Source: Flavobacteriaceae bacterium
GTDB lineage: Bacteria > Bacteroidota > Bacteroidia > Flavobacteriales > Flavobacteriaceae
Direction: 5' to 3'
Assembly (NCBI GenBank): GCA_015488935.1
Contig: WFMU01000511.1
Coordinates: 1 to 9,705 of the forward strand
Length of the DNA: 9,705 bases
The translations under genes were made by a program, and so were the position numbers. The notes under the pieces were generated by a model. That model ran no database searches. It was not told the DNA's origin and saw nothing but the letters and a program-made list of their open reading frames with translations. This document shows, in pieces, positions 5,922-9,705 of the stretch (position 1 is the stretch's first letter; every line of letters begins with the position of its first letter).

Positions 5922-7359
5922 TAATTTTCAACTTTTTTAAAAGAATGTTTCTTAAATTAAAATAAGTTTCAAGCTTAAAAAATTCGCCATGAGCAATTAC
6001 AAATAATACACCAATTGCAACCTGACTTATAAGCGTAAGCAAATTATTATTTCCGATATAAATACCAGCAAAATAAACAATTCCACCCATAACTGCGGCA
6101 AGTAAAAAAGAAGGTAAAATATCTAGTAACTGCTCTTTAACGGTGTAATTTATGAGTTTACTTGTCCAATAACCATTAATAAAAATTTCTAAAATAGAAA
6201 GGATAATCATACTACCAATCATGGCTTTGATACTTATTGAAACAGCAACAATTAGCATTGGAATTGCAATCCCTTTTTTTATAAATTCTAATTTTAGAAA
6301 CAAATCACTTCTTCCAAAAACTTTTAATAAATTGAGATTTATAATATGTAATGGATATAAAACACCAGCAAAAACTAATAATTGAAGAAGCTTAACCGAA
6401 GGCAACCATTTTTCGCCAATTAAAACTAAAATAAACGGTTTGGCAACTGCAGCAAGACCAAACATGGCTAAAAAGGTGATAAACATGGTGTTTTTAACCA
6501 ATTTTTTTAAGGCATTTTTTAAACGCATTTTATCTTCAATTTGCGATAAACTCGGATAAGAAACTCGGTTAATGATACTAGCAAAATTTTCGGAAATTAA
6601 GACTTGAAAACGATTGGCTCTATCAAAAAAACCCAATTGTTCGATAGAGAAAGCCTTCCCAATTATAAATCGGAAACTATTGTTATAAATGGAACCAATA
6701 AGACTGCTAAAAAGTAGATTTCTACCAAAACCAAACAATTCTTTAAACGATAATTTATCAAACAACCAAGTTGGTTTCCATTTAGAAGAAATCCATAATA
6801 ACAAGGTTTGCAAACTACTATTTACTAAAAATAGAAACACCAAACTCCAAATACCAGCTCCTGTTAAAGCCATAATAATAGCTATAACACCAGAAAAAAG
6901 TGTAGCCAAAAAAGAAATTTTAGTCCATTTTTTAAATTTCATTTCTTTTTCTAAAAGGGTTTGTTGTACATTTCCAAAAGCATGAATAACAATACCTAAA
7001 CCAATAACAATTAAAATTATTTTTAGTTGCGGTTCTTTAAAGTACACGCTAATATAATCTGCTCCAAAAATTAGTAGTATGTACAAAAAAACACCAATAA
7101 CAAGATTAAAAATAAACACAGTAGAATAATCGTTATTGGTACATGTTTTTTTTCGAATTAAAGCACTTGTTAAACCACTATCGGTAAAACTTTTAGAAAG
7201 GGAAATAAAGATGGTTGTTAATCCAATAATTCCAAAGTCGTTAGGTGTTAAAATTCGAGCCAAGATAACACCAACAACCAACTGAATTCCTCTACTCGAA
7301 AAGCTCTCAAAAAAGCTCCAAATGATACCGTTAATTGTACGTTCTTTTAAATTATTCAA
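5914..7359 (-). CDS. Lipopolysaccharide/polysaccharide flippase, WzxC-like (PST/MOP superfamily)
   Basis: The product has 481 residues and is almost entirely hydrophobic, with about 12-14 membrane segments expected. The N-terminal block (TINGIIWSFFESFSSRG, then GVILARILTPNDFGIIGL) is characteristic of the WzxC/TuaB-like branch of polysaccharide transporters. These move undecaprenyl-diphosphate-linked glycan units from the cytoplasmic to the periplasmic face. The family's central motif is also present in GFGRNLLFSSLIGSIYNNS and FFDRANRFQ. The only usable start is TTG at 7357-7359: an in-frame TGA lies 8 codons upstream and no ATG occurs near the conserved N-terminus. AATAAA 6 nt before the TTG fits the weak A-rich initiation signal of this phylum. 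The 3' end overlaps the glycosyltransferase start, and the 5' side is divergent from another glycosyltransferase. No polymerase (Wzy) is visible here, so the polymer type is open. Confidence 0.93.
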   Translation of the reverse strand: MNNLKERTINGIIWSFFESFSSRGIQLVVGVILARILTPNDFGIIGLTTIFISLSKSFTDSGLTSALIRKKTCTNNDYSTVFIFNLVIGVFLYILLIFGADYISVYFKEPQLKIILIVIGLGIVIHAFGNVQQTLLEKEMKFKKWTKISFLATLFSGVIAIIMALTGAGIWSLVFLFLVNSSLQTLLLWISSKWKPTWLFDKLSFKELFGFGRNLLFSSLIGSIYNNSFRFIIGKAFSIEQLGFFDRANRFQVLISENFASIINRVSYPSLSQIEDKMRLKNALKKLVKNTMFITFLAMFGLAAVAKPFILVLIGEKWLPSVKLLQLLVFAGVLYPLHIINLNLLKVFGRSDLFLKLEFIKKGIAIPMLIVAVSISIKAMIGSMIILSILEIFINGYWTSKLINYTVKEQLLDILPSFLLAAVMGGIVYFAGIYIGNNNLLTLISQVAIGVLFVIAHGEFFKLETYFNLRNILLKKLKINA

Positions 7360-7385
7360 ATCGTATTTATTAGTAATAACTCAAA

Positions 7386-7393
7386 CAAAAGTA
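7386..7393 (-). promoter_or_regulatory. -7 promoter box for the flippase-glycosyltransferase pair
   Basis: The minus strand reads TACTTTTG, matching TAnnTTTG, 26 nt upstream of the flippase TTG start. The expected -33 region falls across the opposing box at 7416-7423. No clear TTG element is present there. Confidence 0.5.
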
Positions 7394-7415
7394 TAATATT
7401 ATTTGATGAGTTCCT

Positions 7416-7423
7416 TATATTTG
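7416..7423 (+). promoter_or_regulatory. -7 promoter box for the family 4 glycosyltransferase
   Basis: The plus strand reads TATATTTG, matching TAnnTTTG, 18 nt upstream of the TTG start at 7442. Its expected -33 region coincides with the opposing box at 7386-7393, so polymerases bound for the two directions would compete. A conventional -33 element is not seen. Confidence 0.5.
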
Positions 7424-7441
7424 CCTTAAATACTTGGTCTT

Positions 7442-8572
7442 TTGAACAAATCCTTACAAATTTTATTTTTATGTAGTTGGTATCCATCTCGTGTACTACC
7501 AACAAATGGCGATTTTGTGCAACGACATGCAGAGGCTGTTGCTCTTCAACACAACGTTACGATTGCACATGTAATTTCGGACAAAAATGCCAAACAAAAG
7601 ATAGAGATTACAGACGAAACAATATGTACTGTTAGAACATTAATTGCTTATGTAAAACCGACAAAAAATCCGATTATAAAATATTTTCGTTTTATAAAAG
7701 CCTACAAATTATTATTAAAAAAGATAGACCAAATAGATGTGGTACATGTTAATGTACTTTATCCTGTTGGAATTATTGCTTTAGATTTAAAAAAGCGAAA
7801 AAATATTCCTTATATCATCTCCGAACATCATTCTATTTACCATAAACCGTATTGTAAAGAAATTGGTTTTATAGAATATTTTTTATCCAAACGCATTGTA
7901 AAAAACGCGAGTGTGGTTGCTCCTGTAAGTAATGATTTGGCAAATTCGATGCAAGATTTTAAACTAGCTGGAAATTACAATACTGTACCAAATGTAATTG
8001 ATACAAATTTGTTTTCTACTAAAAAAGTGCAAAAAAATAAGCAATTTACATTATTGCATGTCTCTAATATGGTACCGCTTAAAAACGTAACTGGAATTTT
8101 GCGCGTTGTAAAAAAGTTGATGGCTACTATAGATGATTTTCATTTTTATTTTATTGGAGGAAACGCCACAGATTTTAAAAAACAGGCCGCTGAATTAGCC
8201 ATAAACTTAGGGCAAGTTAGTTTTATCAATCATCTGCCACACCAAGAATTAGTCACTTATTTTCAGAAGGCAGACGTTTTTATTTTATTTAGTGAAATTG
8301 AAAATTTACCTTGTGTTATTCCAGAAGCATTTTCGTGTGGAACGCCAGTAATTTCGAGTAATGTAGGTGGAATTTCGGAATATTTTCCAGAAGGTTTTGG
8401 TATGTTGGTAAATCCGAATAGCGAAACGGAACTCTATAATGCTATTGTAAAATTACATAGCGATTATTGTGTAAAATCGCCGAATTTTATGCACGATTAT
8501 GTGGTACATAATTTTAGCAAAAAACAGATTTGTACTGCGTTTACAAAGTTGTATGTAACTGCTTTGGGATAA
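7442..8572 (+). CDS. Family 4 glycosyltransferase (GT-B fold)
   Basis: The product has 376 residues, a usual length for family 4. The N-terminal acceptor domain begins LFLCSWYPSRVLPTNGDFVQ (8-27), with the glycine-containing loop at N22-G23-D24, and includes YIISEHHSIYH and APVSNDL. The C-terminal donor domain has LLHVSNMVPLKN (K214), FHFYFIGG, and the signature E287-x7-E295 (ENLPCVIPEAFSCGTPVISS) followed by VGGISE, which binds the nucleotide-sugar diphosphate. It is a retaining transferase expected at the cytoplasmic face of the inner membrane. The start is TTG at 7442: an in-frame TAA lies at 7427-7429 and no ATG precedes the conserved first strand. The gene is divergent from the flippase and most likely belongs to the same polysaccharide pathway. 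The sugar specificity is unknown. A hairpin at 8718-8746 lies 145 bp after the stop. Confidence 0.94.
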   Translation: MNKSLQILFLCSWYPSRVLPTNGDFVQRHAEAVALQHNVTIAHVISDKNAKQKIEITDETICTVRTLIAYVKPTKNPIIKYFRFIKAYKLLLKKIDQIDVVHVNVLYPVGIIALDLKKRKNIPYIISEHHSIYHKPYCKEIGFIEYFLSKRIVKNASVVAPVSNDLANSMQDFKLAGNYNTVPNVIDTNLFSTKKVQKNKQFTLLHVSNMVPLKNVTGILRVVKKLMATIDDFHFYFIGGNATDFKKQAAELAINLGQVSFINHLPHQELVTYFQKADVFILFSEIENLPCVIPEAFSCGTPVISSNVGGISEYFPEGFGMLVNPNSETELYNAIVKLHSDYCVKSPNFMHDYVVHNFSKKQICTAFTKLYVTALG

Positions 8573-8679
8573 TACTAATTAAGTATTGAAATACGATTAT
8601 AAAAATATATTTCAAAACAGTGTTGTCCTGCAAAAGATATATAACCACTTTGTTTCTATACATAAGGCATAAGACGCAA

Positions 8680-8707
8680 GAAACAAGATGTAGGAAACAA
8701 GATGCAA
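8680..8707. repeat. 14-bp tandem repeat (GAAACAAGATG) in the convergent gap
   Basis: GAAACAAGATGTAG (8680-8693) is followed directly by GAAACAAGATGCAA (8694-8707), identical at 12 of 14 bases. The preceding AAGACGCAA (8671-8679) and the following GACTATTG look like further degenerate pieces. The sequence is purine-rich on the plus strand and lies between two convergent genes. It resembles the short AAGAAACAAGA-type intergenic repeats of flavobacteria, though copy number cannot be judged from one window. The rest of 8573-8670 holds only a weak 8-bp A-T inverted repeat. Confidence 0.6.
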
Positions 8708-8717
8708 GACTATTGAG

Positions 8718-8746
8718 GTAAAGCTGTTTTGCCAAAACAGCTTTAC
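8718..8746. terminator. Perfect 13-bp hairpin, probable bidirectional terminator
   Basis: GTAAAGCTGTTTT (8718-8730) and AAAACAGCTTTAC (8734-8746) form an uninterrupted 13-bp stem with a GCC loop. It lies between the convergent family 4 glycosyltransferase and the GNAT-like gene, 14 bp from the stop of the latter. No long T-run follows on either strand, so termination efficiency is uncertain. Position and symmetry favour a shared terminator. A second small palindrome, TAAAAC-A-GTTTTA (8751-8763), abuts it. Confidence 0.7.
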
Positions 8747-8760
8747 TTATTAAAACAGTT

Positions 8761-9705
8761 TTAAGTAAACACAAAATCGCCTTCGCCATCTTGAAAATCA
8801 AAATCAAAACCTACCTCTTTTTGTAAAGATTTAGATATGGTAAAAGTGCGATTATCTTGTTTTTTATACCAAAAAGGATTTCTGTTTTTTTGTATAAAAT
8901 CATTCAGATGTTTATTATACGTTAAGAATGAAACTGCTTTTTGGTTGTATAAATATTGATAAATGGCTTGTACAATAAAACGGATGTTTTCTAACTCAAA
9001 ATAGACATAAGGAATTTTTACCAATCCTTTATTGTTTGTAAGAAAAAGTACAGCAATAAGCTCTGTTTTCTTTTTATATACCTTTATTAAACTTGCATCA
9101 AAAGAAATGGATGTATCTGTAAAATAGTAATATTGTGCATTGCTTTTTAAACTATTTTTTAAAACCCAAGGATAATTTAAAATCCATTCTAATTCTTTTT
9201 TTTCTCGTTTAAAAAGTTCTTTTTTATTTAATTTTTGAATAAAAGTAACTATTTCATCATCTATATTTTTACTATATATGCAAATTATATTCTTGGTTGA
9301 AGTTGTTTTTTTAAAAACTAAAAAGGTATTTACCATAAAATCAACCAATTTTAAAAAAGGTTTTAAACTTCGCAAAGCTGGAATTTTTTTTGGAATAATT
9401 ACCGAACTTTGCAGTTTTAAAAAATACCGATAACCATCTAAATTTTTAACGGTTATAAATTTATTTAATTTACGGATAATTTGTTTTGTTTTCTCGGTCA
9501 TGTCTCTAAACATTACCTTGTTATTACTCGTTTTAAGAAATATTAAAAATAATGGTATTGCTGTATGTTTTCCTTTTTTTGGATCTATCCACCAGCAACT
9601 ATTCCAATAAACTTTGGTTTTTGTTTTAGAAAAATAATCTGGCAAACTACCTATAAAACCTAGAATTTCTTCGGTTTCATTTATAGCAATAATTAAAGCA
9701 ATATC
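8761..9705 (-). CDS. GNAT-like acyltransferase family protein, 5' end outside the window
   Basis: The open frame runs from the right edge of the window to TAA at 8761-8763, giving 314 visible residues and no true start. A TTG at 9643-9645 is only an internal leucine, because the frame continues upstream with conserved-looking sequence (ILGFIGSLPDYF). The visible N-terminal part resembles the core of a GNAT acetyltransferase: strand ILGFIGSLP, then strand VYWNSCWWIDP (32-42), a KKGKHTA loop where acetyl-CoA would bind, a helix, and VMFRDMT. The loop lacks the classical RGxG signature, so activity is uncertain. The C-terminal half (from about 130) has REKKELEWILNYPWV, a pattern seen in tandem-GNAT proteins of polysaccharide loci, and ends in an acidic tail, DFDFQDGEGDFVF. 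It may acylate a sugar or precursor of the neighbouring glycan. This is inference from fold resemblance and neighbourhood. It converges on the family 4 glycosyltransferase. Confidence 0.7.
   Translation of the reverse strand, partial: DIALIIAINETEEILGFIGSLPDYFSKTKTKVYWNSCWWIDPKKGKHTAIPLFLIFLKTSNNKVMFRDMTEKTKQIIRKLNKFITVKNLDGYRYFLKLQSSVIIPKKIPALRSLKPFLKLVDFMVNTFLVFKKTTSTKNIICIYSKNIDDEIVTFIQKLNKKELFKREKKELEWILNYPWVLKNSLKSNAQYYYFTDTSISFDASLIKVYKKKTELIAVLFLTNNKGLVKIPYVYFELENIRFIVQAIYQYLYNQKAVSFLTYNKHLNDFIQKNRNPFWYKKQDNRTFTISKSLQKEVGFDFDFQDGEGDFVFT

Noticed and set aside
6689..6985. Plus-strand open frame of 98 codons inside the flippase gene
   Set aside because: It is entirely antisense to conserved membrane segments, with no promoter or recognisable domain.
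8586..8615. 8-bp inverted repeat TTGAAATA / TATTTCAA after the family 4 glycosyltransferase
   Set aside because: The stem is nearly all A-T with a 14-nt loop. It is too weak to call a terminator when a perfect 13-bp hairpin lies just downstream.
8541..8807. Minus-strand open frame of 88 codons across the convergent gap
   Set aside because: It overlaps both flanking genes and the terminator hairpin, and it translates repeat DNA into a low-complexity hydrophobic sequence.

Overview
The window is AT-rich and looks like the chromosome of a member of the Bacteroidota, most probably a Flavobacteriaceae species. Three things suggest this. The proteins have a strong flavobacterial character (methionine aminopeptidase, RhlE-like helicase, MscS, a CxxC membrane protein). 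Several genes start just downstream of a TAnnTTTG box, the -7 element of Bacteroidota promoters. Leaders are A-rich and lack Shine-Dalgarno sequences.

Positions 1-1027 are the wreck of a type I restriction-modification locus. The 3' end of hsdM carries one in-frame stop codon. It is followed by an intact REP-associated tyrosine transposase (RAYT) gene, whose stop codon overlaps the ATG of a 24-codon hsdS stub. A REP-like palindrome lies just upstream of the RAYT gene. A longer, perfect 29-nt relative lies in frame inside the RAYT coding sequence, in the linker between the HUH motif and the catalytic tyrosine. This is the most unusual part of the window.

Positions 1117-4722 are mostly housekeeping. 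They hold a minus-strand CxxC/two-helix membrane protein of unknown function, a plus-strand mscS-like channel and DEAD-box helicase pair 6 nt apart, and a convergent minus-strand methionine aminopeptidase gene (map). The map gene has a promoter box so close to its ATG that the mRNA may be nearly leaderless.

Positions 4938-9705 are part of a surface-polysaccharide region. On the minus strand, a Wzx/WzxC-type flippase overlaps a family 2 glycosyltransferase by 8 nt. Divergent from the flippase is a family 4 glycosyltransferase. Both divergent genes start with TTG and have TAnnTTTG boxes 22 bp apart on opposite strands. The family 4 gene converges on a 5'-truncated gene for a protein resembling tandem GNAT acyltransferases; a perfect 13-bp hairpin and a short tandem repeat lie between them. 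Together these genes would assemble a glycan on a lipid carrier, flip it across the inner membrane, and possibly acylate it.

No rRNA, tRNA, CRISPR array or integrase was recognised. No stretch over 300 bp lacks a gene or gene remnant. The longest gap (4723-4937) holds only a promoter box and a weak inverted repeat.
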